A stretch of DNA of 13,356 nt from Betaproteobacteria bacterium. GTDB lineage: Bacteria; Pseudomonadota; Gammaproteobacteria; Burkholderiales; Casimicrobiaceae. The notes below the pieces were generated by a model. The model was not told where the DNA came from and did no database searches. It worked only from the letters and a program-made list of their open reading frames with translations. Each line of letters starts with the position of its first letter. Positions within the stretch are counted from its first letter, which is position 1. Below, one piece after another: positions 1 to 8,050 of this stretch. The stretch is taken from NCBI GenBank assembly GCA_025355395.1, contig JANXZT010000098.1, positions 1-13,356 of the forward strand, read 5' to 3'. The translations under genes and the position numbers were made by a program.

Positions 1-1
1 T

Positions 2-1654
2 CCGGATCTCACGGCATTGCTTCAGGGATTCGCGGCCGAATATCCGCAACTTGCCGCGCTTGAATCGGCCGGCAAGAGTCACGAGGGGCGCGAGATATGG
101 GTGCTGACCGTGACCAACGCCGCCACCGGTCCGGCGGCGGAAAAGCCCGCGTTCTGGGTCGACGGTAATATTCACGCGACCGAGGTGGCGGCTTCGGCTG
201 CCAACCTCTATTTCATCCACACCCTGCTGACCGGGTATGGCACCGACGCCGAGATCACGCGGGCGCTCGATACCCGGGCCTTCTACATTTGTCCCCGGAT
301 CAATCCCGACGGCGCCGAATGGGCGCTCGCCGACAAGCCAAAGTGGATTCGCTCGAGCACCCGGCCGTATCCCCATGATGAAGAAGCGATCGAAGGATTG
401 ACCGTCGAGGACATCGACGGCGACGGTCGCATCCTGCAGATGCGCGTGCCCGACCCTAACGGTCTGTGGAAGTCGCACCCCGAGGCGCCTGCGCTGATGG
501 TGCGGCGCGACCCGACTGAAACCGGCGGCAGCTACTACCGCATTCTTCCCGAAGGCACGCTGGAGGACTACGACGGCTTTACGTTAAAGATAAAGAAGCC
601 ACGGCATGGGATTGATCTTAATAGAAACTTCCCCGCAAGTTGGCGCCAGGAGTACGAGCAGCTCGGTGCCGGCCCGTTTCCCACCTCGGAACCCGAGGTG
701 CGCGCCGTAGTGAGCTTTATCGCATCGCATTCAAACATCACCGCGGGCACCACGTTCCACACCTGGAGCGGCGTGCTGCTGCGTCCCTTCGAGCATCTGC
801 CCGATACCGAGATGCATGCCGAAGACCTGTGGTTCTACCAAAAGGCTGGCAAGAAGGGCACCGAGCTCACTGGCTACCCGGCGATCGCGGTGTATCACGA
901 GTTCCGCTATCACCCCAAGGCGGTGATCGGCGGCACGTTCGACTGGATCTACGAGCATCTGGGACTCTTCAGTTGGGTGGTCGAGATCTGGAGCCCGATG
1001 CGCGAGGCCGGCATTACCGATTACGGATTCATCGACTGGTTTCGCGATCATCCACTTGAGGACGACTTGAAGCTCTATCGCTGGAACGAGACCGCGCTCT
1101 CGGGGGCGGCCCACCGGACGTGGCAACCCTTCGAACATCCGCAGCTCGGAGCGATCGAGATCGGCGGGTGGGATCGCTTCCATGCCTTTTCCAATCCGCC
1201 CGCGTTCCTGCTCGAACGGGAGCTCGCGCGCTTTCCCCGATGGCTGCTATGGCAGGCCCTGACCTCCCCCAAGCTCGAGCTCGTGCACGCGGGCAGCGAA
1301 GCGCTGGGGAACGACACCTGGAAGATCACGCTGGTCGTGCAGAACACCGGGTGGCTGCCAAGCTATGTGTCGAAGCGTGCGCTGGAGCGCCAAGTGACAC
1401 GCGGCGTGGTCTGCGAAATCGCAGTGCCTGCAGGTGTCGAGTTGCTGCAGGGCAAGCGGCGCGCCGAACACGGTCAGCTCGAGGGCAAGGCGTACAAGCA
1501 CACCGGCGTTTCATTCTGGCCCGATTACCATGTCACTGATGACCGGCTCAAAGTCGAGTGGATCGTGCGCGCACCGCCAGGAACCGCATTGCCGCTGGTC
1601 GCGCGGCACGATCGCGCGGGTGTGGTTCGCGCGACAGTCACACTGGGCCGATAG
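2..1654 (+). CDS. M14 family zinc carboxypeptidase-like metallopeptidase (5' end outside window)
   Basis: The reading frame is open to the left edge, so the N-terminus is missing; the first possible in-window start is TTG at 17. Counting from that codon, M14 hallmarks are present in order: the zinc motif HATE (H53, E56), RINPDG (94-99), NRNF (202-205), the third zinc ligand in TFHTW (H248) and the catalytic glutamate in VVEIW (E323). This arrangement predicts a metallocarboxypeptidase that removes C-terminal residues from peptides. Residues 132-139 read DIDGDGRI, the DxDxDGxI pattern of an EF-hand calcium loop, inside the catalytic domain. Residues from about 430 look like a separate beta-rich domain. 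Any signal peptide would lie outside the window. The stop TAG is 63 bases before the preferred start of the next gene, consistent with an operon. The family call is firm; the substrate is unknown. Confidence 0.9.
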   Translation, partial: PDLTALLQGFAAEYPQLAALESAGKSHEGREIWVLTVTNAATGPAAEKPAFWVDGNIHATEVAASAANLYFIHTLLTGYGTDAEITRALDTRAFYICPRINPDGAEWALADKPKWIRSSTRPYPHDEEAIEGLTVEDIDGDGRILQMRVPDPNGLWKSHPEAPALMVRRDPTETGGSYYRILPEGTLEDYDGFTLKIKKPRHGIDLNRNFPASWRQEYEQLGAGPFPTSEPEVRAVVSFIASHSNITAGTTFHTWSGVLLRPFEHLPDTEMHAEDLWFYQKAGKKGTELTGYPAIAVYHEFRYHPKAVIGGTFDWIYEHLGLFSWVVEIWSPMREAGITDYGFIDWFRDHPLEDDLKLYRWNETALSGAAHRTWQPFEHPQLGAIEIGGWDRFHAFSNPPAFLLERELARFPRWLLWQALTSPKLELVHAGSEALGNDTWKITLVVQNTGWLPSYVSKRALERQVTRGVVCEIAVPAGVELLQGKRRAEHGQLEGKAYKHTGVSFWPDYHVTDDRLKVEWIVRAPPGTALPLVARHDRAGVVRATVTLGR

Positions 1655-1717
1655 GTTCGCAATGCCATGAACTGCGCGAGTTGCTACAAGCGTCCGCTTC
1701 ACGGATTCGGGCACGCG

Positions 1718-3214
1718 ATGACGATTCGGAACATGATCCATCGCCTGTTGGCGGTCGTCGTCTTGCTGGCGCTCGGCAGCTGCGCGACCCCGCCCGCGGG
1801 GCCTGGCACGGTTGGCCTCGCGCGAATCGAGCACATCGTGGTCATCTACGCCGAGAACCGCAGCTTCGACCATCTGTACGGCATGTTTCCCGGCGCAAAC
1901 GGCATTGCCGACGCGACGCCGGAGCAGTACACGCAGGTCGACCGCGACGGCAAGCCGCTTCGCGAGCTTCCGCCGTCATGGGAAGGCAAGAATCCGGACT
2001 CCGCCTTTCCGCATCGCCTCCCCAACCGGCCGTTCCGGCTCGATGGCCCGCCACTCGACTTGCCGCTGACGCAACAGGTGCGAAGTCCCGTGCACAAGTA
2101 CTACCAGCACGTCGAGCAGATCAACGGTGGTCGCAACGATCGATTCGCCGCCGTTTCGGACGCCGGCGGTTATGTCATGGGCTACTACGACGGCTCCGTG
2201 ATGAAGATGTGGCAATGGGCGAAGGACTACGTGCTCGCCGACACCTTCTTCATGGGGGCTTACGGCGGGTCGTATCTCAACCACCAATGGCTCATCTGCG
2301 CGTGCACCCCGCGTGACGCCGGGGCACCGGTCAAGTTGCGGGCTCAATTGGACGAGCGCGGATGGCTGAAACGGCGGCCCGGTACACCCGCATCTGCCGC
2401 CGACGGGAAGCTCGGACTTTTCGATGGCGAGGTGACACCCGACGGCTATTCCGTGAATACGACGCAGCCACCGTATCAACCCTCGGGCATCCCACCGGCA
2501 ATCGGGAGTGACCCGCGGTTTACCGATCCCGCACGGTATCGGTTGTCGCCACAGGCATCGAAGACTATTGGCGACACGCTCTCCGCCAAGGGCGTGACGT
2601 GGGCGTGGTATGCAGGCGGATGGAACGCGGCCGTACAAGACGGCGTGCAGCCGCCGAACGTCCAACGCAACGTGATCTATAACGAAAAAAAGGGCGCAGT
2701 CAATTTTCGGCCCCATCATCAGCCGTTCAATTACTACGCACGGTTTGCGCCGGGAACGAGTGATCGCGAGCGCCATCTCAAGGATTACACCGACCTCGTG
2801 CGCGGCATCGAGCGGGGCGAGCTTCCGCAAGTCGCTTTTTATAAGCCGCAAGGGTCGCTCGATGAGAATCCAGGGTATACCGACGTCATGTCGGGCGACG
2901 CGCACATCGCGGCGCTCGTTGCCATGATCTACGCCAGCCCGTTGTGGAAGAGTACGGCGATCATCGTCACGTACGACGACAACGGTGGTTTCTGGGATCA
3001 CGTGGCGCCGCCGAAGGGCGATCGCTGGGGACCGGGCAGCCGCGTTCCGGCCATCGTGATCTCGCCTTTTGCGAAACGCGGTTACGTGGACCATACGATG
3101 TATGACACCACGTCCATCATCAAGCTCATCACCCGGCGCTTCGGGCTCGAGCCATTGCCCGGTGTGCGCGCCAATGCGGGTGATCTCACGGCGGCATTCG
3201 ACTTCGGGCAGTGA
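1718..3214 (+). CDS. Phosphoesterase family lipoprotein (phospholipase C / acid phosphatase type)
   Basis: The protein is 498 aa from ATG 1718. An upstream in-frame ATG at 1667 would add 17 residues. I prefer 1718 because it gives a clean signal peptide: basic n-region, hydrophobic LLAVVVLLAL, then lipobox LGSC with C22. This predicts a lipoprotein acting outside the cytoplasmic membrane. The body matches the phosphoesterase family (PF04185) of bacterial phospholipases C and AcpA-like acid phosphatases. It has ENRSFDHLYG near the N-terminus (46-55), with the metal/nucleophile region, and YDDNGGFWDHV (419-429) near the C-terminus, with the second metal-binding Asp/His group. It would hydrolyse phosphate esters in the periplasm, but whether these are phospholipids or small phosphomonoesters cannot be read from sequence. 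Neither candidate start has a strong ribosome binding site, which fits translation coupled to the upstream peptidase gene. Confidence 0.87.
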   Translation: MTIRNMIHRLLAVVVLLALGSCATPPAGPGTVGLARIEHIVVIYAENRSFDHLYGMFPGANGIADATPEQYTQVDRDGKPLRELPPSWEGKNPDSAFPHRLPNRPFRLDGPPLDLPLTQQVRSPVHKYYQHVEQINGGRNDRFAAVSDAGGYVMGYYDGSVMKMWQWAKDYVLADTFFMGAYGGSYLNHQWLICACTPRDAGAPVKLRAQLDERGWLKRRPGTPASAADGKLGLFDGEVTPDGYSVNTTQPPYQPSGIPPAIGSDPRFTDPARYRLSPQASKTIGDTLSAKGVTWAWYAGGWNAAVQDGVQPPNVQRNVIYNEKKGAVNFRPHHQPFNYYARFAPGTSDRERHLKDYTDLVRGIERGELPQVAFYKPQGSLDENPGYTDVMSGDAHIAALVAMIYASPLWKSTAIIVTYDDNGGFWDHVAPPKGDRWGPGSRVPAIVISPFAKRGYVDHTMYDTTSIIKLITRRFGLEPLPGVRANAGDLTAAFDFGQ

Positions 3215-3238
3215 TGGCGGGTCGCCGATGAGGAGCGG

Positions 3239-4444
3239 TTGAAGGAAGCGCGCATCGGGCTCGCCGCCATTCCGCGCGGCGTGTGGGCGCTGGGTCTGGT
3301 GAGTCTTTGCATGGATCTTTCGTCGGAGTTGATCCATGCCTTGCTGCCGCTGTATCTTGCAGTGGGGCTCGGCGCAAGCGCACTTACCATCGGTGTGATC
3401 GAAGGCGTCGCCGAGGCCACCGCACTTATTGTCAAGGTGTTCTCGGGCGTGCTCTCGGACGCCTTCGGCCGCCGCAAACCGCTGGTCCTGTTCGGCTATG
3501 GCCTCGCGGCGCTGACCAAGATCGTCTTTCCGCTCGCGCCGACACTTGGCTGGGTCGTGGCCGCGCGCTTCGCCGATCGAGTGGGCAAAGGCATCCGGGG
3601 CGCGCCGCGCGACGCATTGATCGCTGACCTGACGCCACCCGAAATCCGCGGCGCGAGCTTTGGGCTGCGGCAGGCGCTGGACACGGTCGGCGGATTCGGG
3701 GGCCCGCTGCTGGCGCTTGCGGCGATGGCGTATTTTGGCGGCGACTTCCGCGCGGCGTTTTGGGTGGCGGTGGTACCCGCCTTCCTGGCGGTGGTGGTGC
3801 TGGTCGTGGGTGTGAAAGAGCCGGCGAGAACGGACGCAACGCCGGGTCCATCGCGCGAGCGGCTTCGGTTAAGCGCAGTGCGCAAGCTCGGACGTCGTTA
3901 TGCGGTCATCGTCGGCATCGCCGCGATCCTGTCGCTGGCGCGTTTTTCCGAGGCCTTCCTGATTCTGCGCGCGCAGAATGTCGGCATCCCCATCGCGTTG
4001 GTGCCATGGGTGATGGTGGTGATGTCGGTCGTTTATGCGATATCCGCTTATCCCGCCGGCGTCGCGGCCGATCGCGGGCATGGCCCTCGCATGCTGAGCG
4101 CGGGCCTTGTTGCGCTCATCGTTGCCGATTTGCTGCTCGCCCGTGCCACCGGCCCCGCGCTGCTTTATGCCGGCGCGGCACTGTGGGGCTTGCACATGGG
4201 TCTCACCCAGGGATTGCTCGCCGCCTTGGTGGCCGCGGCCGCGCCATCGGACCTGCGCGGGACGGCCTTCGGGATATTCAACCTCGTCGGAGGCGTCGCG
4301 TTGCTGGTGGCCAGCGCCCTGGCTGGCGGGTTGTGGGACATGTACGGGCCGGCAGCTACGTTCCATACCGGCGCGGCCTTTGCCGCGCTGGCCTGGGCCG
4401 GCTTGCTGCTCTACGGCATGGGTGCTGCGCGGCTTCGGGTGTGA
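3239..4444 (+). CDS. MFS transporter
   Basis: This is a 401-aa, very hydrophobic protein of the usual length for a 12-helix major facilitator. The loop 2-3 motif appears as SGVLSDAFGRRK (69-80), followed by the DRVGKGIRGAPRDALIAD segment (113-130), which is well conserved in a group of uncharacterised proteobacterial MFS exporters. The start is TTG at 3239. It is the only reasonable choice, because an in-frame stop (the phosphoesterase TGA at 3212) lies just upstream and GAGGAG sits at 3230-3235, only three bases before the TTG. The gene follows the phosphoesterase by 24 bases in the same frame, suggesting co-transcription. It probably exports or imports a small solute using the proton gradient. 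The substrate cannot be named. Confidence 0.88.
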   Translation: MKEARIGLAAIPRGVWALGLVSLCMDLSSELIHALLPLYLAVGLGASALTIGVIEGVAEATALIVKVFSGVLSDAFGRRKPLVLFGYGLAALTKIVFPLAPTLGWVVAARFADRVGKGIRGAPRDALIADLTPPEIRGASFGLRQALDTVGGFGGPLLALAAMAYFGGDFRAAFWVAVVPAFLAVVVLVVGVKEPARTDATPGPSRERLRLSAVRKLGRRYAVIVGIAAILSLARFSEAFLILRAQNVGIPIALVPWVMVVMSVVYAISAYPAGVAADRGHGPRMLSAGLVALIVADLLLARATGPALLYAGAALWGLHMGLTQGLLAALVAAAAPSDLRGTAFGIFNLVGGVALLVASALAGGLWDMYGPAATFHTGAAFAALAWAGLLLYGMGAARLRV

Positions 4445-4559
4445 ATTCGTGCCGTTTCAGGCGGCGCGGCGGCGGTGTATAAGGAATCGCCGCGTCGCGC
4501 GACCAACGGCCAGTGGCGCGCAGCGTGCCACGTTGTGAACCCATCGGAAAGGAAAGCGC

Positions 4560-5408
4560 ATGGATCACGCAGTAACCGGCGCACCGGTCGCACGCACGTA
4601 CGCTTATGCGCGCCATTCATGGCCGGTGCGGGTGATGCACTGGATCAATGTGGTTGCATTGACCATCCTTTTCATGAGTGGATTGCAGATATTCAACGCT
4701 CATCCCGCCTTGTATTGGGGCAAGTCCTCTTACACCGGACGCCCACCGATTCTCGAAATGGGGGCGATGGAAGCCGCCGACGGCAAGATGACCGGCGTGA
4801 CGCGGGTTGCCGGCCATACGTTCGATACCACCGGCGTGCTCGGAGTATCGCGCGACCGCCAGGGCGAATTGTCGGCGCGCGGCTTTCCGTGGTGGATCAC
4901 CATTCCCGACAATCGCTGGCTGTCGATGGCCCGCACCTGGCACTTTTTCTTTGCCTGGGTCTTCGTGCTGAACGGCCTCGCGTATCTGCTTTATACCGTC
5001 GTCAGCCGGCACCTGCGGCGCGATTTATGGCCGACGCCAAACGATTGGCGCTTGATCGGTCAATCGATTCGTGACCATATTCGCTTCAAGCATCCGACCG
5101 GCGAGGAAGCCAAGCGCTACAACGTGCTGCAAAAGATCGCCTATCTGGTGGTGATTTTCATCCTGCTGCCGCTGATCGTGCTGATGGGGCTGGGCATGTC
5201 GCCGTGGCTCGATGGCATCATCCCCGGATGGATCGACATCGTAGGCGGGCGCCAATCGGCGCGCACGATCCATTTCATCATCGCATGGCTGCTGGTCGGA
5301 TTCGTCGCGATCCATGTTTTCGAGGTACTGATCTCGGGCGCATGGAATCACATTCGCTCGATGATCACCGGTCGTTATGTCGTGCGCGGAGAGGGACATC
5401 ATGAGTAA
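4560..5408 (+). CDS. Membrane cytochrome b (b561 / Ni-Fe hydrogenase b-subunit type), electron partner of the downstream molybdoenzyme
   Basis: This is a 282-aa membrane protein with ATG preceded by the purine-rich site GGAAAGGAAAG. Four hydrophobic helices are visible, at about residues 29-45, 124-147, 192-212 and 234-258. Candidate heme-ligand histidines lie in or beside them (H19/H27, H128, H238, H252), as expected for the Ni_hydr_CYTB family (PF01292), which carries two b-type hemes. A loop of about 75 residues between helices 1 and 2 (roughly 48-122) is longer than in simple b561 proteins and may dock the partner. The stop TAA overlaps the next gene's ATG region by eight bases, so the two are translationally coupled. 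It probably links the quinone pool to the exported oxidoreductase. The partner is a sulfite-oxidase-fold protein, but this is not the YedZ/MsrQ type of cytochrome. Confidence 0.85.
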   Translation: MDHAVTGAPVARTYAYARHSWPVRVMHWINVVALTILFMSGLQIFNAHPALYWGKSSYTGRPPILEMGAMEAADGKMTGVTRVAGHTFDTTGVLGVSRDRQGELSARGFPWWITIPDNRWLSMARTWHFFFAWVFVLNGLAYLLYTVVSRHLRRDLWPTPNDWRLIGQSIRDHIRFKHPTGEEAKRYNVLQKIAYLVVIFILLPLIVLMGLGMSPWLDGIIPGWIDIVGGRQSARTIHFIIAWLLVGFVAIHVFEVLISGAWNHIRSMITGRYVVRGEGHHE

Positions 5409-6177
5409 GCGCAACGCGGCGAATGATCGCCGCCGCTTCATCACCCGCGCGCTCGGAGCGGCGGGCGCCGTCGTGCTCGCGGGATGCGACCGGCTTTCCA
5501 ATACGGAGTGGTTTACCCGGACGTTGGGCAAGGCGGATGCGCTGAGCTACGCGGCGGCTCACACCATCGGTCGCAAGGCGATGGCGCAGGAATTTTCGTC
5601 TTCCGATCTTTCGCCGACGTTTCGCAGCAACGGCACGGCCGAGCCCGACAGCCCCGAATATCGCGCCCTTGCTCAACGTGCATTTGCCGATTACCGGCTG
5701 GTGGTCGATGGCTTGGTCGAGAAGCCCGCGCAGTTTTCGCTGGCGGATTTGCGCTTGCTCCCCAGCCGAACCCAGATCACGCGGCATGATTGCGTGGAGG
5801 GATGGAGCGCGATCGGCAAATGGCAGGGCACACGCTTGAGTTCGGTTCTGGGTGCGGTGAAGCCCACCGCTGCCGCACGCTATGTCGTTTTTCATTGCGC
5901 CGATCCCATGGAATCCGATGGCCGGGATCTCTATTACGAAAGCGTCGACCTCAACGATGCGTATCACGAGCAGACCATCCTCGCGTATGCGCTCAACGAT
6001 GCGCCGCTGCCGATCGCCAATGGCGCACCGATTCGCTTGCGCGTGGAACGCCAGCTCGGCTACAAGCATGCCAAGTACGTCATGCGCATCGAGCTGGTCG
6101 ATAGCTTCGCCGGATTCCGCGGCGGGCGCGGCGGCTACTGGGAGGACCAGGGCTACCAGTGGTACGCCGGCATCTAG
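5401..6177 (+). CDS. Tat-exported molybdopterin oxidoreductase, sulfite oxidase / YedY-like, predicted lipoprotein
   Basis: The protein is 258 aa from ATG 5401. I chose this over an in-frame ATG at 5377 because GGAGAGGGA lies just upstream and the gene overlaps the cytochrome stop. The N-terminus has a twin-arginine motif RRRFI (10-14), a short hydrophobic stretch and a lipobox LAGC (C29). This predicts export in folded form with cofactor, then lipid anchoring. The oxidoreductase molybdopterin domain (PF00174) spans about 95-235. It includes HDCVEGW, whose C131 is the expected molybdenum-ligating cysteine, HCADPM (165-170) and the conserved QLGYKHAKYV (218-227). With the cytochrome b it forms a likely periplasmic redox pair. 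The substrate could be sulfite, methionine sulfoxide or another S- or N-oxide; family membership does not settle this. Confidence 0.88.
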   Translation: MSKRNAANDRRRFITRALGAAGAVVLAGCDRLSNTEWFTRTLGKADALSYAAAHTIGRKAMAQEFSSSDLSPTFRSNGTAEPDSPEYRALAQRAFADYRLVVDGLVEKPAQFSLADLRLLPSRTQITRHDCVEGWSAIGKWQGTRLSSVLGAVKPTAAARYVVFHCADPMESDGRDLYYESVDLNDAYHEQTILAYALNDAPLPIANGAPIRLRVERQLGYKHAKYVMRIELVDSFAGFRGGRGGYWEDQGYQWYAGI

Positions 6178-6320
6178 CAGGCTGATGCAAAACTACTGCG
6201 GCGGTCGTCTGCTGCGTTGCACGGTGCTCGGAATCCTCATGTACCCCCAAGTACACTCCGGTTCCTGCGCGCCGTGCGCCTTGCATACAACCGTCCTCGC
6301 TACGTTTTGCATCAACCTGC
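6177..6320. repeat. 144-bp imperfect palindromic repeat (MITE/REP-like)
   Basis: The ends are GCAGGCTGATGCAAAAC (6177-6193) and GTTTTGCATCAACCTGC (6304-6320), which are inverted copies matching at 16 of 17 positions. The centre is also dyad-symmetric: TGTAC at 6240-6244 and GTACA at 6251-6255 flank CCCCCA plus A, and the two symmetry axes coincide to within about one base near 6248. The intervening arms show partial complementarity. The left end begins on the final G of the oxidoreductase TAG stop codon. The layout resembles the short palindromic interspersed elements of proteobacterial genomes. It has no coding capacity, could fold into a long RNA hairpin and could act as a transcript end. 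Confidence 0.75.
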
Positions 6321-6348
6321 CAGGCCGGGTGGCGATGCCGATTGAGAC

Positions 6349-6354
6349 AGGAGG
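6349..6354 (+). promoter_or_regulatory. Strong ribosome binding site that fixes a TTG start
   Basis: AGGAGG, a perfect Shine-Dalgarno core, stands six bases before TTG at 6361. The closer ATG at 6356 is followed after one codon by TGA and can be excluded. Confidence 0.75.
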
Positions 6355-6360
6355 CATGCC

Positions 6361-6510
6361 TTGATCCGCAAGCTCAAGTCCGGCGAATACCGGCTCTGTT
6401 CGCACAAGATCGATCCCAAAACGGGCAAGCGCCGCAACCTCGGGACGTTCAAGACCCGCGCGCAAGCGGAGCAGCATGAACGCGAGGTGCAATACTTCAA
6501 GCGCCATTGA
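6361..6510 (+). CDS. Small basic conserved hypothetical protein (49 aa)
   Basis: This open frame starts TTG with a perfect AGGAGG site and ends TGA at 6508-6510. It encodes 49 residues beginning MIRKLKSGEYRL and containing DPKTGKRRNLGTFKTR (18-33), then a charged helix with AEQHEREVQYFKRH. It is strongly basic (14 Lys/Arg against 5 acidic residues). I recognise this as a type of small protein widespread but unnamed in proteobacteria. The pattern of a short beta strand, a DPKTGK turn, a GTF strand and then a helix resembles the N-terminal arm/AP2-like DNA-binding domain of tyrosine recombinases, so nucleic-acid binding is a reasonable guess. It stands alone, between the palindromic repeat and the convergent end of imuB. 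No function is proven. Confidence 0.75.
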   Translation: MIRKLKSGEYRLCSHKIDPKTGKRRNLGTFKTRAQAEQHEREVQYFKRH

Positions 6511-6531
6511 TCGCGCGTGGCGGGGTAACGA

Positions 6532-8034
6532 TCAGGCGAACATGCCTTGCAGGAACCACTCGCCGTCGTCGCCGTACCGGCTGTCGCGATAAATCCATAG
6601 CATTTCCCCGCGCGGACTCTCGGCCGTGAAGTAATCGCGCCGGATATCCGCGCCATCCCACCAGCCGGACTCGATACGCTCCGGGCCGTCGCGAAGAACC
6701 CACGGCGTGGTTTCGAACGTGGCTCCCAGCGGTGCTGGCTCGCTCAGCAACCAAAGCGGACGCGGTCCCGAGGGCAGCGGCGTTGCCTTGACACCCGGAT
6801 GCGTCGTGGAAGATCGCGGCGGTGATGCGCTGGCATTCCACGATTGTGCTTGCCATGCGCGCTCGGGACGATGCTCGGAAAGCGGTGCCACGCGAAGGAC
6901 GGCATCTTCCCCCAACCGGGCCCGCAAACGATCGAGCAATGGCACGGTGATGAGAGCCTCATCGCCGGGTAAAAGTCCAAGATTGCGTCCCGTGAGCGGC
7001 GCGGTGACCTCGCTTGCAAGCACGATGCTCTCCACCGGGGCCGGCAATGCCACCCGCGCCAGCCGTTCGCGCAAGACCGCGGTGAGATGCGCCGGTTCGC
7101 GAGCCGGCGAAGCAAGCGCAAACCGCAGGGTAGTGGCCGGCACCCCGGTACGTACGCCGATGTAGCGTTCATGAGCCATGGCGATTGAAAGCTCGATCAC
7201 GCCGCGACCGCGCCCCAGGAGCCATCCCGATAATTCATGCACCAGGCGATTGACGGCAAAGCCGAGTGCCGCCACCTCGCTGATCGGCACCGGCAACTCG
7301 AGCTTCCCCTCATAGCGCGCCGGCGGGATGAAGGGTAATTGCGGATCGGGTGCCAAGCCGCGGGCACGATCGAGCGCTGCCACGAATTCGCCGCTTGTCC
7401 GGCGTGCCAACCCATCACGCGGCAGGGCACACGCTGCGCCAAAAGTCGTGACGCCGGCGGCACGCAAAAGGGCCACTACATCGGCGCTTGCGCCAAGATG
7501 CGCGAGCGATAGCGGCGCCAGCGCATCGGCGAGATCCTCGCTGCGGGTAACGGATGGCCCCTGACCGGCGCGTGCCAGCAACAACGCTGCGGTGGGGGTG
7601 GGCGCCCATTTGCAATGCAGGGAATAGCCCAGTGCTCGAATGCCGCTCACGATGCGCTGCAGCAGCACACGCAAACCGCCAAAAAGCCGCAAGCTGCCAT
7701 CGATCTCGGCCAGCAAGGCCTGCGGTGGCGAGAGACTCACCATCGGTGTGAACTGCGTGAGCCACATGGCCACGCCGGCCAGCGCGCTGGTTTCGGCGTC
7801 AAGCAGGCGATCCCTCAACACCAGATCCGGCGCGAGCACCAACGCGGCCGAAACCGATTGACCAGGCACAATTCCCGCGGCACGGGCCGCCTGATTGGCG
7901 GCGACGATAAGTGGGTAATGCCCGCCGCTTGCAATCGCAAAACGCGGGGCGCCGGTGCCGGAGATGACGGAGGATTGCCCCCGGGTGAAAATTTCGAGCG
8001 GCAAATCGGGCAAAAGCAGGCAGATCCAAAGCAT
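6532..8034 (-). CDS. imuB: ImuB, inactive Y-family DNA polymerase homologue of the SOS mutasome
   Basis: The protein is 500 aa from ATG 8034; an in-frame ATG at 8136 would overlap imuA and add a low-complexity proline-rich leader, so I reject it. It opens MLWICLLLPDLPLE, the typical ImuB start. Positions where Y-family polymerases keep metal-binding Asp residues are Cys5 and Leu7, and the later SxDE region reads LLAEIDGSLRLFGG (107-120) with Ala109 in place of the aspartate. This fits ImuB being a non-catalytic adaptor. The C-terminal segment, with ERIESGWWDG and a final WFLQGMFA, is the characteristic ImuB tail. In known systems ImuB bridges the beta clamp, ImuA and the error-prone polymerase DnaE2 during damage-induced mutagenesis. 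It lies 16 bases after imuA on the same strand. dnaE2 does not follow; the 49-aa gene converges on imuB instead. Confidence 0.9.
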   Translation of the reverse strand: MLWICLLLPDLPLEIFTRGQSSVISGTGAPRFAIASGGHYPLIVAANQAARAAGIVPGQSVSAALVLAPDLVLRDRLLDAETSALAGVAMWLTQFTPMVSLSPPQALLAEIDGSLRLFGGLRVLLQRIVSGIRALGYSLHCKWAPTPTAALLLARAGQGPSVTRSEDLADALAPLSLAHLGASADVVALLRAAGVTTFGAACALPRDGLARRTSGEFVAALDRARGLAPDPQLPFIPPARYEGKLELPVPISEVAALGFAVNRLVHELSGWLLGRGRGVIELSIAMAHERYIGVRTGVPATTLRFALASPAREPAHLTAVLRERLARVALPAPVESIVLASEVTAPLTGRNLGLLPGDEALITVPLLDRLRARLGEDAVLRVAPLSEHRPERAWQAQSWNASASPPRSSTTHPGVKATPLPSGPRPLWLLSEPAPLGATFETTPWVLRDGPERIESGWWDGADIRRDYFTAESPRGEMLWIYRDSRYGDDGEWFLQGMFA

Positions 8035-8050
8035 TGGAGTCGGTTCTGAA

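Noticed and set aside
1976..3337. 453-codon open frame on the - strand
   Set aside because: It is antisense to the complete phosphoesterase gene, has no recognisable domains and an Arg/His/Pro-rich composition typical of GC-rich shadow frames.
4465..4494. Hairpin CGCGGCG...CGCCGCG between the MFS and cytochrome genes
   Set aside because: A 7-bp GC stem with a 16-base loop and no T-run in a GC-rich spacer; it is easily expected by chance, so it is not called a terminator.
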